A DNA stretch of 64,000 bases from NCBI GenBank assembly GCA_026027325.1, contig JAMSLZ010000015.1, positions 627,854 to 691,853 on the forward strand, in the 5' to 3' direction. The translations under genes were made by a program, and so were the position numbers. The stretch is from Actinomucor elegans. Taxonomy: Eukaryota; Mucoromycota; Mucoromycetes; Mucorales; Mucoraceae. The notes beneath the pieces were generated by a model that made no database searches, had not been told where the DNA came from, and worked only from the letters and a program-made list of their open reading frames with translations. Numbering within the stretch: position 1 is the first letter of the stretch; every line of letters begins with the position of its first letter. Shown here one piece after another: positions 33,937 through 45,535 of this stretch.

Positions 33937-35044
33937 ATGATGACATTCTATGAAAACCCTCATTACTATACACCACAGCTTAAAGTGGAAGAAAAGCCTC
34001 TGGATTATAATGACTTTATCATCAGTTACCAAAAACCAGTAGCAGAATTATGTGACAACGCAGACTGGAAATATATTGTTTCTCAACTTCGACATCAAAT
34101 CTTCAATTCAACAAGCGTGTCTTTTTCTGCACCAGAAACTTACTTTCTGAAACAAGCCAAGAGCCAAAAGGCCAAAACAGATATGCTGTCCATGATCGAT
34201 AGCGATGAAAACTTTCGTTTCAACTCTGATGCCTTTCGTACTGCGGACCCTTTGTCCTATAGAAGACATCGATCAGAAAACCTATTGTTGCGAATGATAC
34301 ACTGTAGTAACTTGGATTTGAATCAAATCTCTTTGATGCGTCTTTCAAAAGGTGTATTTGTTCATCAAAAGTGGCAATCAAGTACGCCCCAACCATCACC
34401 TACACTATCTGCTATTGAAGAAACACTTTGTATTGATAGAATAGGTAAAAAAAAAAAAAAAATTGCAAATTTAAAATGTCAAAGCTAATTCGTAATATAT
34501 CTTGTTAGCTGAAGCGCCGATTGATACTTTTCATTTTGACAACGTCTGCCATATGACACACAATTTGACTCATTCATGCTATGAAATCTTTATACCTTAC
34601 AGCTATACATTTGGTGCAAGATACACAAACCCCTATGGCAATGCCAACGATATAGTCATTCGTGGTAAACTGCCCTTATGGTGCCAAACACTGTTTTTAT
34701 CTACCTGCTTGAAACAAACAACCGATCCTATCAGACCCCATGTACCACGCGTTGGTTTGTTTCCTTTTGCACCACAAGTAGCCGTTACTTTCAAGACGTT
34801 AACCTTGGAAGATGCCAATATTATTATGCCAGAATTAACTATCCTTTATGAACGATTTACCATGGAACACATCGATCCTTTTGCTTTTCCTGAACAGTGT
34901 GGTGAGGAATATGAACATCAGTGGCCAGAGAGAAAGAGAGAGGTGTTGGAAAACATTCTTGTATGTGATCTTCCTGATGAGCTTGCCAAACTTTTAAGCG
35001 ATATGGCAACTGTATGGGCTGCAAGTCAGGGCCTTATGCTTTGA
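33937..35044 (+). CDS. Unrecognised conserved-looking protein, 347 residues
   Basis: Exons 33937-34444 and 34509-35044, joined through a GT-AG intron that keeps frame. No signal peptide, membrane segment or family motif that I recognise. The first exon is mixed alpha/beta with several aromatic residues (FYENPHYYTP); the second has an ordered, Cys/His-containing block (NVCHMTHNLTHSCYEIFIPY) and a hydrophobic strand-rich part (RVGLFPFAPQVAVTFKTLTL), ending with a helical tail (LAKLLSDMATVWAASQG). The even composition and long open exons support a real gene. A TATA-like box precedes it. Function unknown. Confidence 0.75.
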
Positions 35045-36765
35045 ATAATATTTTGTATATATTCTACCTTTTTTTTGATACCATTTTCACTTTTAATACG
35101 ACATCTCCTTTCCCGCTTTTTCGTTATGCATATATTTCATCATTTTTCCTTTTTGTTTGTAAACCATCTATTTTATGTATGTAATTTTTCTTTTCTTTTT
35201 AATATAATTATGGGCATTCAGCACTGTAACACATTGCCACACGTTAAATTGGATTCATCCTATTAATAAAATCATACTGATGTTCTAGAAAAGGCTTTAT
35301 TGATGTCATGTTTCACATTATGATAATCTTTGAAGGGACGTACGACGAATAGGCCACGCGTCCTTCCATATTATTATGTCCTGAGCTTTGTGTTTGTAGT
35401 ACAAACAAGTAGCATGATTTATACCTTTATCTGCCGTAGCCATCATATTACTATCTGCGCAGTAGAAAGAAAAATGAGTACAACGCTAGCTGTTACATTT
35501 TGGTAGGATCGGCAAATACATCCTATTACCCCTCACGTATATACGCTATACAGCGATGATATCGAACCTTTGAGATGCTTGGTCAACTTGCTGTAAATTA
35601 GCTTGAAATGTATCTTAACTATAGTTGCATCGATAGGTAGTGTAACAATCTGCTACAATAGTGTTTCTATCGTGTTCTATTCCGCTTTGATTAAATGTAA
35701 CAACTTTTTTTTTTTTTACAAAGAATAACGTATGTTATATGAAGCACCATATATTCAAAATCCAGTCATAGAACGCTATGGTGATGCGCAATTACAAGCC
35801 TGCACAGCCACTGCCACGCTGATTTAAAAGCAAATTATGCTTTAAATCTCCTCTTAGAGCACCGAATACGGAGTATACTGCACTCAGTAATAGGCTTTTT
35901 GGACTTACAGTTTAAAAGAAAAATAGTTCATTGGAAAGAGAAAATTTTGATTTACATTTTTTTTCCCAAAATTCATTGGTATATTTTGGCGCATTGATGA
36001 TACAGGTACAATGTTGTGGCTTGAATGCGATGATGATGAGATATTGTTTGGCTATCCGCAACCAATGAAATCAGCGCTCCATAATTCATTATTATTATTA
36101 CTCAGGGCGGATCGAAGCTTGATAGCTAGTTGCCATATGAAATTAAACTAGTAAACTGATCAATCATTAACTTTCGATGTACCGTTTCTACTAGTATGGT
36201 ATTCAATAAATGCTCTTTTCTGAATAAATCTCGCGATTCTTGAGGCATTTATACATTGATTATCACTAAAGGTATGGTAGCCGTAGACAGAAAGTAAATT
36301 CAGATTGTAAATAACACAAACCTATTCACGCCCGAGTATGTCTAGCTTATATTAATATAGACAAATGGCTTTCATTTAAATAATAAATATTCCAGTAGAG
36401 CGCATCCCTAAAGGTCTGCAAGCCCCTCTTCGGCACGCTTCCTTATAGGGCTGTGTAGTACCTTCTTGTAGAACCTCACAGGTCACGCAAGCAGTAATGA
36501 AAAATTATGTAGTACTTTCCTTGTTCCCACTTTTTCATTGTCTTTCATATACTCATCTCAGTTCTTTAAGTCATTGGATCAGACACGAGATTAAGCTGCA
36601 ATAGGTGATGATTGGCCAGAAACCTGACTACAATAAGGTTTTCTTCTTATGCAAGAACTACGAAACTCGAAACAATAGTATATAAGTTGCTGCTCAATAG
36701 CAGGCCGGTATAGTGCACCAAGTCCTCTTTTTCCTCTTGATTTACTTGCAAAATATCAAGCAATA
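35045..36765. other. Intergenic spacer upstream of the P450 gene
   Basis: About 1.7 kb without a credible gene. The stretch 36395-36500 is less AT-rich than its surroundings and can fold (CCCTAAAGG at 36406-36414 against CCTTATAGGG at 36441-36450), but I cannot assign an RNA family. The last ~90 bases contain the P450 TATA-like element. Confidence 0.5.
36679..36686 (+). promoter_or_regulatory. TATA-like box of the P450 gene
   Basis: TATATAAG, 80 bases before the P450 start codon at 36766, a usual distance for a fungal core promoter. Confidence 0.5.
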
Positions 36766-38534
36766 ATGAGCCTGTTATTAAACAATATCATCAAGCTATC
36801 CATGTCGATACGTCTGATCAACACCAGTTTGATCTATGGCGTTCTGGTCATTGTGGCTATTGTGTATCTGGCCATCTACTATAGACGAAGGTACAGATCT
36901 ACTCTTGCCTCAGCACCGTTGGCATTAGCAGATCATTTTGTGGTCAAGTACTTTGGTTTAGTGCCACCACCTAACGATAAAGAAAAAACGGATACCCTTT
37001 CTCGCTTTCTAATTCGTGTCGGACAAGATCAACGTTTCTCTCCTATTAGTGTATGCTGGTCTATCACCGGCAAGCCTTTGGTTATTGTAAATACTTTAAA
37101 AGGTGTAAAGGATGTATTGATGGAAGGGCAAACAATGAAGAATGGTGTACAAAAAGTACAGCGGGGTAATCTCATTCGATTGATACAAAACCTAGTGTTT
37201 GGTGGCAAGAATTTGAATAATACCATTGGTGAGGTAAGCTGTTTACGTTATTTCGTGAAGAAATGATTTTTATTTAGTATTTGAACTATAGGAATGGCGT
37301 TGGCGTCGGCATATCTTAACACCTGCCTTTCAACCAAAGCAGCTTGTACCCAAACTACTTCCTTATATTGTCGACCGTATTCAAACTCTGCTAGAGCTGT
37401 TTGGAGAACATGCCGAGTCAGGTGAAGCTATTGAGTTGGATAACGTATTCATGGATGTTACTATGGATATTATCAATTACTATTTATACGGCAGAGCTGA
37501 TTTGAATTATGATATGGTTGGTGGAAGAAAAAACCTCAAGGTTGCTTGTAAGCAAATGTCACGTTTGTACCTGTCTAATATATTACCAATAGAACGAACA
37601 TAACCATTTGGGGCTAGGATTTCAATCTCTTGAGGTGTGGCTTCCATTTGGTCTCAACAAGACAAACTGGGCTCAAAGATCGTTTAAACCGGCTCGAGAT
37701 AAACTCAAAGAATTTATCAAACAATCGCTCGCCTACGCCATAGAAGATTACAAGAAGGAGTTGCAAGAGTACGAACGTAATAAAGTACCAGAAAAGCTAA
37801 GAGATTATCAATCAGTTGCTGCATGCGCTATGGCCAGCGGCAAGTACCATGAGGATCAATTTGACCTGATCAATGATTTGATTTCACTGACATTTGCTGG
37901 TTATGACACAACTGCACATACATTATCATTTACTTTTGCCGAATTGGCGCAACAACCTGACCTTCAAGATGAGTTATTTAAGCAAGTGCGAAGTGTGCTG
38001 GGCCCTCCACCTGTATCTCCAGAAAGTATCACTGCTGAAAAATTGGCCCGCATGCCTTTGGTCACTGCAGTATATCGTGAAACGCTACGTAAATATCCTG
38101 CTGTAGTTTTCATCCCTGTTCATGTCAATCAGGACACAATTGTGGACGGCGCCGTAGTCTCTGCCGGCGCAGAGATATGGTGCAACGTCCGTGGCATTCA
38201 GATGAATCCTTCTTATTTCCCAGATCCTAACAAATTCGATCCTATGCGCTGGCTCTGCCCTGAAGATAAAGTGCTTAATACCTTCACTTCTAATCCTAGC
38301 TCCAATTCAAAGATCACATCGGAGATGCAGAATAATTTTCCAAATTTGGCGTTTTCTCTAGGCCAGCACGCATGTCTTGGGAAAAATTTGGCTACTTTGG
38401 AGTTAAGAGCGGCGATTGCTTGTACCTTGAATCAGTTCACTTGTACCTTGAAGGAAGGTTGTGTCATTGATACTAAAGTTGTACTTACTACTAAGCCTCG
38501 ATATGGTGTTTGGGTTCAATTCAAGAAACGTTAG
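36766..38534 (+). CDS. Cytochrome P450 monooxygenase, ER-anchored
   Basis: Three exons, 36766-37233, 37292-37540 and 37593-38534, give 552 residues. An N-terminal anchor (LIYGVLVIVAIVYLAIYY) is followed by a basic stop-transfer segment. P450 signatures: helix C region EEWRWRRHILTPAFQ (created by the first splice), I-helix AGYDTTAHT, ExxR in VYRETLRKYP, FDPMRW, and the haem-ligand loop FSLGQHACLG with Cys. The Arg usually found in FxxGxRxCxG is His, a known variant. The second donor is taken as AAG|GTTGCT because GTAAGC ten bases on would create a stop in the next exon; this splice is the least certain. Family number and substrate cannot be told; I see no neighbouring pathway genes. Confidence 0.92.
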
Positions 38535-41175
38535 CTAGTAGTTAATCCATCAATAAGGTGGTGATGCTTTACTCTAGAGCTATAGTTTCCTCATATATAT
38601 GATGGTACCCTCGTTCGGTGACTTTTATACTTAGAGCTCATTGATAATAATAATAGCCAGTGATAACGATAGTATCTAACTGAATAAACTATCTTGTTTC
38701 ATAGTAAAATTATTAAAGGATGAGACATTTGGAAAGAAAATGGCTAAATTGAAATGAGCTTTTTAAAGAATAGAATGAAACTTGTATTAAGTCCTCAATT
38801 TTTCAGATGGGGAATGTTTATAATAAAAGAAACTAGAGAGTTTTTATATCCATTGAAATCAACCTGATATCTTGTCTTATTCGTTCATACAATAACTTGC
38901 ATATAGTTATTGGTCATTTTATATAATTGTTTGGGAGATAAAAATGATCTTGGATTCCAAGTATGGAATCTATGGGAATAACTTTATCATGTAAGGTACT
39001 TGACAAGTATAATAAGTGTAATTGATTTATATATACTTTAGTAAGGTATAAACCATATGTAGCTATTCAAAGTGTTCTATATTCGATAGTGTCATTGGGG
39101 TATAACTAGGGAATTACCACAAAAAATCTCAACTTTTATTTCATTATGGTGCACGCCATTCGCTCGCTCAATATAAAATTCAATCTATGTGCCATTGAAT
39201 AAATTATGTTGCCGAAGACAAAAATTTCCATACAAGCCTTACCTTTAGCATGTCTTTATTACCGTTAAATAGATGATATCTAATCGATATCATTATAAAC
39301 TTTTCTCCGTTTTTAGTGAGTATTAGTAATTACATTAGTACTTCTCGTCCTGACGCTCACTTGAAGCTTGATCCACATTTTGATGACTAAACATTACTAA
39401 TAGGGCAAAAGTGCTTAACAAATTTTATGAAAAACTCAATAGCGTATCGAATGATGTAAATGATTTTTTCTACCTCTACCAATTGATAGTCGCTGTTACT
39501 TTGATAGAGGTTCTCTTTTTTGGGAATTTTAGAATATGACCATAACTTAAAATGTGTTTAATACATTAGCTTTATGTTATTATTTCATTATATTTCCAAA
39601 TTATATCTTTGCACTCCATAAATACAAAAGGAAAGTTAGGAAAACTGGGCCTAAATGTATACCCTTTGAATTTTCTTGAAATTAGATCATTGTTAACATC
39701 TCAACATTACTTGAATGATTTCAGTACAATGTCACATCTGATGATTAGTTCACATTCAGAATAATCTGCTTAAAAGCATTAAGACTCTTGTTTAATTAAA
39801 TTACAATAGTTATATTATAATTCATATAAACCAGCTAATGATACACAGATTTCTTGACTGATCTTGGTCAATTGTCGCATCTGATAAACAATACAAACTC
39901 AGAATAATAAGCTACAACTGGATAAACTACTTTTATAACTGAGGTATAGCAACTAGATATGAGAGCTGTAGATATCTTAAGTAATAGTAAAAGAACAATC
40001 GAAATAAAATCACGCGAAGTATGAAGTTGCATTTTATTGCACAAGTTTAAAGAGGGACTTAGAGCTCTCGGTTATTCCCCCAATCTCAGAAGCATATTCC
40101 TTATTATAATATAATATTTAAGTTGTTTTAATATAGGCATTGAATAATACATTAATAAGTTCCGTGATAAACCAATTAGGTGCACTTATTCAATAATGTA
40201 TAAGTAGAGGAAGTGTTTTAAAAACACATGCTGATTATCTTTTCTTTAGCTATTGTCTTTATATGGAATTTACATATTATTAACTGAAAATTTGTATCTA
40301 TTCGTTTGCCGAATGATATGGTTTATTCCTGTATAATTTATATTGCAATTATGCGGTATAATTATTAAAATATTATTGTATGTCATATGTAGAGATTCAT
40401 TTATGAAGAGGATGGCACCATTAGAGAGATGGTTTAAACATTGGAACTGCAGATGAAATAATCAGCATAATAATTTATACAACTATGAAATTTAATAATG
40501 TGCATTCACTACACACCAAACATACTTCTCGAAGCCATATTAAGGTCATCCGAAAAGAGACTTGTGGTTGTGGCCGAAGAAATATCCTCCTTTGTCTTTT
40601 TAAAAGTCAAGTGCGAAGGTACAAAAACAAGAATAAAGAGCTTTCATTGGGAAAATAAGCTCTCTAATCCAAACACAGTCGAATTTTATTGAAGAATGAT
40701 TAATGTAGCTTAAAATGAAAGTAATTTCATTGGCAGGAATATCGTAGTATTATATATTCACCTACTATTTTCTATCATCGACACAACATTAAGGAACCAA
40801 CAGTTATTAAACTCTGATGAAATGTATATAAAAAAGGATTAGAATGACTTTTACTATCAGTATAGCTGATTCTATTTACTATTTATTCTACTTAATTTGA
40901 ATTATATCCCTGGTTATTGGTACCAAATACGATAAAATTGATCTGACATTGACATATTGTTTAGTATAAGTATCATTTTTTTATATAAAAATGTAGAAAG
41001 CTGCTGTCATGTGCCGCGATATATGTTTTATAGTCGATTCCAATAAACGTGTACAAAGGATTATATATGAGATAAAAGATGCAATTGATATTTATACTAA
41101 TTAAAAAGGCAACGCACCAAGACCGTGCGTACCTGACACTACACACACCCTATTTAAATGGAAAATAAAAAAGAA
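38535..41175. other. AT-rich gene desert, first part
   Basis: About 2.6 kb with no credible frame on either strand. Two units of a diverged repeat lie at 39697-39960 (see separate entry). The rest is very AT-rich without recognisable remains of genes or transposons. Confidence 0.55.
39697..39960 (+). repeat. Diverged tandem repeat, two units (~145 bp spacing)
   Basis: Two stretches share the order CATCTGAT, then TTCAGAAT/CTCAGAAT about 25 bases later, then CTGC/GCTAC and an ACTGAG..TATA-like end. The CATCTGAT anchors are at 39734 and 39878. The same pattern recurs at 46527-46950. Similarity was judged by eye and units are strongly diverged. Confidence 0.45.
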
Positions 41176-41247
41176 GGGCTTCTCCGGGAATCGAACCCGG
41201 GACCTCTCGCACCCTAAGCGAGAATTATACCACTAAACCAAGAAACC
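41176..41247 (-). tRNA. tRNA-Pro (anticodon AGG)
   Basis: A 72-nt minus-strand cloverleaf. Acceptor GGTTTCT pairs with AGAAGCC (one G-U), discriminator C. The anticodon stem CTCGC/GCGAG is perfect, loop TTAGGGT gives anticodon AGG at 41213-41215, and the T arm CCGGG TTCGATT CCCGG is perfect. A/B boxes are intact. A T-rich run follows on the minus strand as terminator. No intron. Confidence 0.95.
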
Positions 41248-42738
41248 ATCTCTTTTTCTTGAGTCCAAGAATTATATGATATATCATTAAAATAATCTTT
41301 TTTTCGTTTTTGGTACTGTTCTGTATTATTAAATAAGATCAAGAATTTGTTACAATTTGAATAATTAAATGAAGAAGTATTATTTATTTTTTCAAGTCAT
41401 TTGGTTAATTATATCTGAAGTTACTCACTTTTTTGGTCTGGGCCAATCAATATTTTTTTTTTCTTTGGATGGTCGTTTTTCGAGTCCCGACATACTTTTT
41501 CTTTTGATTCTGTTATAAAAAAAATTACGAGTACAATTAAAATTCTCCTAGTAGTTTATTGTGTAGAAGTGTAAAATATAATTCTTAGTTAACTGAGAAC
41601 TTCTTTTGGATATAAAATCAAGCTCTCTCTCTATATATATTATATTTTCGGGTGTATAACTAGTAGTGTATATATAATACAAGAGCCTCGGATGTAGGAT
41701 TATATTGTTGTTTGTAGAGGCTGATTGTTGAGATATATTTGTTAATAGATTACACTATGATGATGATTACGTTTTTAAGATGGAACTTGTATTATTATGT
41801 GCGAAGTCTGGTTCAGCGCAATATTAACTAAATCAAATTGGATATATCTAGAAGAGATGTTCCCTCGGAAACAAATTGTGGTGAAATCCCCATATAGCAC
41901 TCTGCATTTATATTAAAAAGACGGGATTCATTTAACTATCCATCAAAAGAGGAAGTTTTGGATCACCGCTGAAAAGACAATTAATGCAGAGTGAATATAG
42001 AATAAAAAGACCTTTGATTGTTACTACAAGAGACCCCATTTCCTTTGTGAAGTATATAAATGCAAGAGATACAAGTTATAGATAGAAAAACTTAACTCAC
42101 TTTGAATCAATAAAACCCCATAAAACGGTTCTAACTGATTCACTCGCTTTTCATACAATTTTTACCGTACAAATCAAATAAAAATAGCTCTAATTTTACA
42201 AACACACCTCTGGAAACATCTCAGATATCTTTTAACTAATATAAAAATTCACCTCCATTTATGATCGAAATAAAGAAAAACAACTTATTACCAATCGATA
42301 ATCTAATCGTATATAAAAGTCTTATTACTATTACGTGAATATTTGGTCTTTAACTACTACGGATTCAACAATATGAAAGCTGCTTCGAGCATGGAATTGC
42401 GTTGCCTAATACCATATATTGCGTAAATATTTTTACAGAAGATGATTGCTTCTTTCTAGAAGGTTTCTCCACGAATGATTAGCTTACTTGGTACTAAAGA
42501 GAGTAGAGCTCAAATGTTGTGCTCATCCATTTAACTGTTTCCAAGATTGCATTACACAATATACAGCTACTTATTATTTGCTAGTACTGTATTCAATGCA
42601 TGTATTGTTATTTTATGATTAATATCAGTGAAAATCAACTGTTTTATTAGCCACCCTGCGTTATTTATTACATCACAAATATGAAAAGAAATCCCCATTT
42701 GTTGCATCTATAATGGTCCTTTTCATTTACAAAACATT
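41248..42738. other. AT-rich gene desert, second part
   Basis: About 1.5 kb between tRNA-Pro and UXT. Contains T-rich runs and (TA)n stretches only; no frame of interest. Confidence 0.5.
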
Positions 42739-43405
42739 CTAAGATTGGCTCATGAGGATTTCGGAAATAGCTTCCAAGGCCTAATATCCACAAAGTTAGA
42801 TCGAATGAATGTCCGTCAGGGATCCTTTTGTTTACCATTTTGATATGTGCTCTAATTTTATCGGCTTCCTTTGTATGCTTATCTGCCAATCTATAAAAAC
42901 AAGATTAAACACCATATATTCTTTTTTTTTTGCATCTATTTACCTTTGCAAATGTAATTCTTTTTTGGCAATGAATTTTCGTGCTTCTTCTAATGTAAAC
43001 TGAACATGAAATCCAAATCCTACATTAACGTAAATGTAGCTGGTGTCGGGTCTATAGAATTGATCGCATTAGATTTTATTTTAAACTGAGATCTTGATTT
43101 TGTCATTTTACATGTGTGCTTGGCAGTAGAATTGAGATCCGAGATCAACCATGGTTTTTAGTTCTTTCAAGTCATTTCCTTCAATAGTTTCAATTTGTGT
43201 CTTTAGTTTTTGACTATAAAGCAAATCGATCTTAACAAATTGTCTCGAAAGTAAGCTTTTATTTCACTCACTATTCTGCAATACTATTGAAGATCATGTC
43301 GCGTTCGTCCAATTCTTTCTTTAGTGAAGGCTTTAATTTCAAGGCGATGAATTCATCATATTTTTTTATCAAAGCGCCTAAATCTTGTTTGACTGGATCT
43401 TCCAT
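42739..43405 (-). CDS. UXT: UXT-like prefoldin alpha-family chaperone subunit
   Basis: Prefoldin-like protein of the R2TP/URI-prefoldin type co-chaperone. Five exons, 43405-43272, 43213-43112, 43051-42944, 42890-42836 and 42780-42739, give 146 residues (human UXT 157). It has the two coiled-coil helices with a beta hairpin between: ALIKKYDEFIALKLKPSLKK, TMVDLGSQFYCQAHMPDTSY, IYVNVGFGFHVQFTLEEARK and KIRAHIKMALEAISEILM. The last intron (from 42835) was inferred because reading through gives unrelated sequence, whereas splicing yields the family ending AHIKMALEAI. The match to the human IPDTS.IYV block is strong. Confidence 0.92.
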
Positions 43406-44354
43406 TTTGTATTTTGTTGAAAAAAAAGAAAGCTATTTTGCTGTATTGTTCAAAACTCAAAAGCTGCGATCGGAAATTGAATTGATTTCTGAGAACACAT
43501 TTTTCGCATTTACGAAGCATCCCGGCCTGCCCAGGCTGATATACTGCTAATTACTGCACTGTTCGAACTTTAGAAAGCCCAATGACGGTCTGTATTTGAT
43601 ATCAAGCTCTTCTCTCCTAGTATTGTCCTTTCCAATACAATTTTTCTTTCGAGTGGCGAAAAGCTGAAGACAAAGTCCACCGCGCTTAAACCACTTGTCG
43701 CTATTTTGTATTTTTCATATTTTCACTTTATTATCATCTCTCTCTCTCTCTATATATATGCTGTCTAATTGTTGAGTATCGTTTTTATCGAGCATCATTG
43801 TCCTGTAAATACATGCAAAAAATAAGCAAAACAAATTTCCAAGCATCCATAAACCGAAAAATCCAATTGTGCTTAGAACAACCTCAGTCAGATTGAAGGT
43901 AATTCATCCTAAGTAGTTCCAATGTATCGGCTGTAAAAATGCGTACATCATGGCAAGACGGTGATCCGTCTGCTAAATGCAAACTATTCCCTGGATCTGT
44001 AATACTTGCTTCGGAATGGACGCCTATTGAAGGTATTCTGTCATTCCAAGTTCTTTAATGTAATAACGCATAGCGATCAAAAAAGAACCCAGAAAATATT
44101 TATGATGAACTAGATGTTAACAACAAAGGACACAATCTCATCAGTTTTACGTTTATAAACACTACTATATACATATTACCCTTATTGTGTATCAACGTTT
44201 CTACTATAGGATCTAGGACCAAATAAAAGCTCAAAAACTGACGTGGTCAGCTTCACTTAAATTGAAACTGGATGGATTATGTAAATAAACAAAAACATGT
44301 TTGTACTTTATGTGGAACACTTTAATTTTTTATAGCTTATTCTTATAAATGATG
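43406..44354. other. Intergenic spacer
   Basis: Between the UXT start and the stop of the PQ-loop gene. It presumably contains the UXT promoter near 43410-43700 (several pyrimidine runs and a CT/TA-rich tract at 43738-43760). One 39-codon plus frame at 43939-44058 is too short to support. Confidence 0.5.
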
Positions 44355-45535
44355 CTAATTGATAAGACGCGTGTTCTCGGTAGGTTCAACGCTATCCTCT
44401 GGTTCAACAGCAACGGTATATTGAGGGACAGGTGTATCAAGATCGTTGATACCAAGTTTCTTGTTTCTGAAATGCCATACAATGCACATAGTCAACAAAG
44501 TACCTTGCAAGATACCAGTGACCATATATGTAAGCCATGCAGTCCAGTTAGTACCAGGACGAACGATCAAGGAATACACAAACAAAACAGTACCAGGCGT
44601 TTGCAGCATCATCATAGGAATACTTAATGCTCCAACAGTCTAATGTACATCCAAAACGTTGGTTAATGGCTTATGAACACATAGATTATATATCTGTACC
44701 TTTGCTTTCCAAGTTTTCCAAATTTGAGGTAGGTATTGAAGAGAAGCCAAGATCATACTCAAGATACCCAAGAATGCAGCCCAATAGTTTGTTTGCCAGT
44801 GATCAGGACCACCAACAAAAGCCAACAAAAGAACAGAGATGAAAAAAGAGATGGCTAGATGACCAATACAGGTGGCAGCAACTATCAAAGAGACTTTCCA
44901 TTCAGCTGAAATGGGTGGCTGCATCTTTTGTGGTAAATCCAAGTACAAGGTAGGAGGATGCAGTTCCCTCTTTTTGTTTTCGGGAAAGTATAGCAAAAAC
45001 AGAACAAACCTAAGATTTGAAGTGTCAGCATACAAGCATTTTGATCATTTATAACAATACTTACACTAAACTAAACATGGCCCATTGTAGTCCAATCTGA
45101 ACAACGCCCATCAAACCTTCAATACAAGCACCAGTTGACTGTTTCATATGAGTTTAAGATTGTTTCCGAGAAAAAAAGAAGTACTTACAAGCGATTTGCA
45201 GCATACGATAGAGTCCCATTGCAAAAGTATAATATTGAAAAAACTTGAAGTCGAGGAAACGACACCCAATAATAAGAACCAGGCACTAAAACCTTCGCTT
45301 GTTTTGTTCACGATGATTCTGTAATGCTAGCATGGTAATGTAAATGAATAAATGGTTTGCATAAAATTGAGAATCAGCTTACTTGAGGCAAATAAGAAAT
45401 AACCAAACCCACACATAAGAATATGCTAATAAACAGAGTGGATTTATCATCGAGAGGCACGCATTCTTTTGTATCAGGGGTTTTAGCTTCTGCTAGTATG
45501 TTGAATAGTATATCGGTGGGGTTTATTTCGTCCAT
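44355..45535 (-). CDS. PQ-loop repeat membrane protein (seven-span transporter)
   Basis: Five exons, 45535-45383, 45326-45189, 45138-45065, 45009-44700 and 44639-44355, give 319 residues. Two PQ-loop repeats are plain: VGLVISYLPQHYRIIVNKTSEGFSAWFLLLG and MILASLQYLPQIWKTWKAKTVGALSIPMMML, each with the Pro-Gln pair. The membrane segments alternate (LFISIFLCVGLVISYLP, FVLFLLYFPE, LIVAATCIGHLAISFFISVL and others), and a cytosolic acidic tail follows (DTPVPQYTVAVEPEDSVEPT). The family includes vacuolar cationic amino acid exporters and cystinosin relatives; this long-loop type is common in fungi and its substrate is unknown. All splices preserve frame. Confidence 0.88.

Noticed and set aside
42661..42835. 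Read-through extension of the last large UXT exon
   Set aside because: A GT-AG intron gives the family C-terminus and an early stop; read-through yields unrelated sequence.
43939..44058. 39-codon plus frame (MRTSWQDGDPSAKC...)
   Set aside because: Short, no splice partner and no family resemblance; may be chance.
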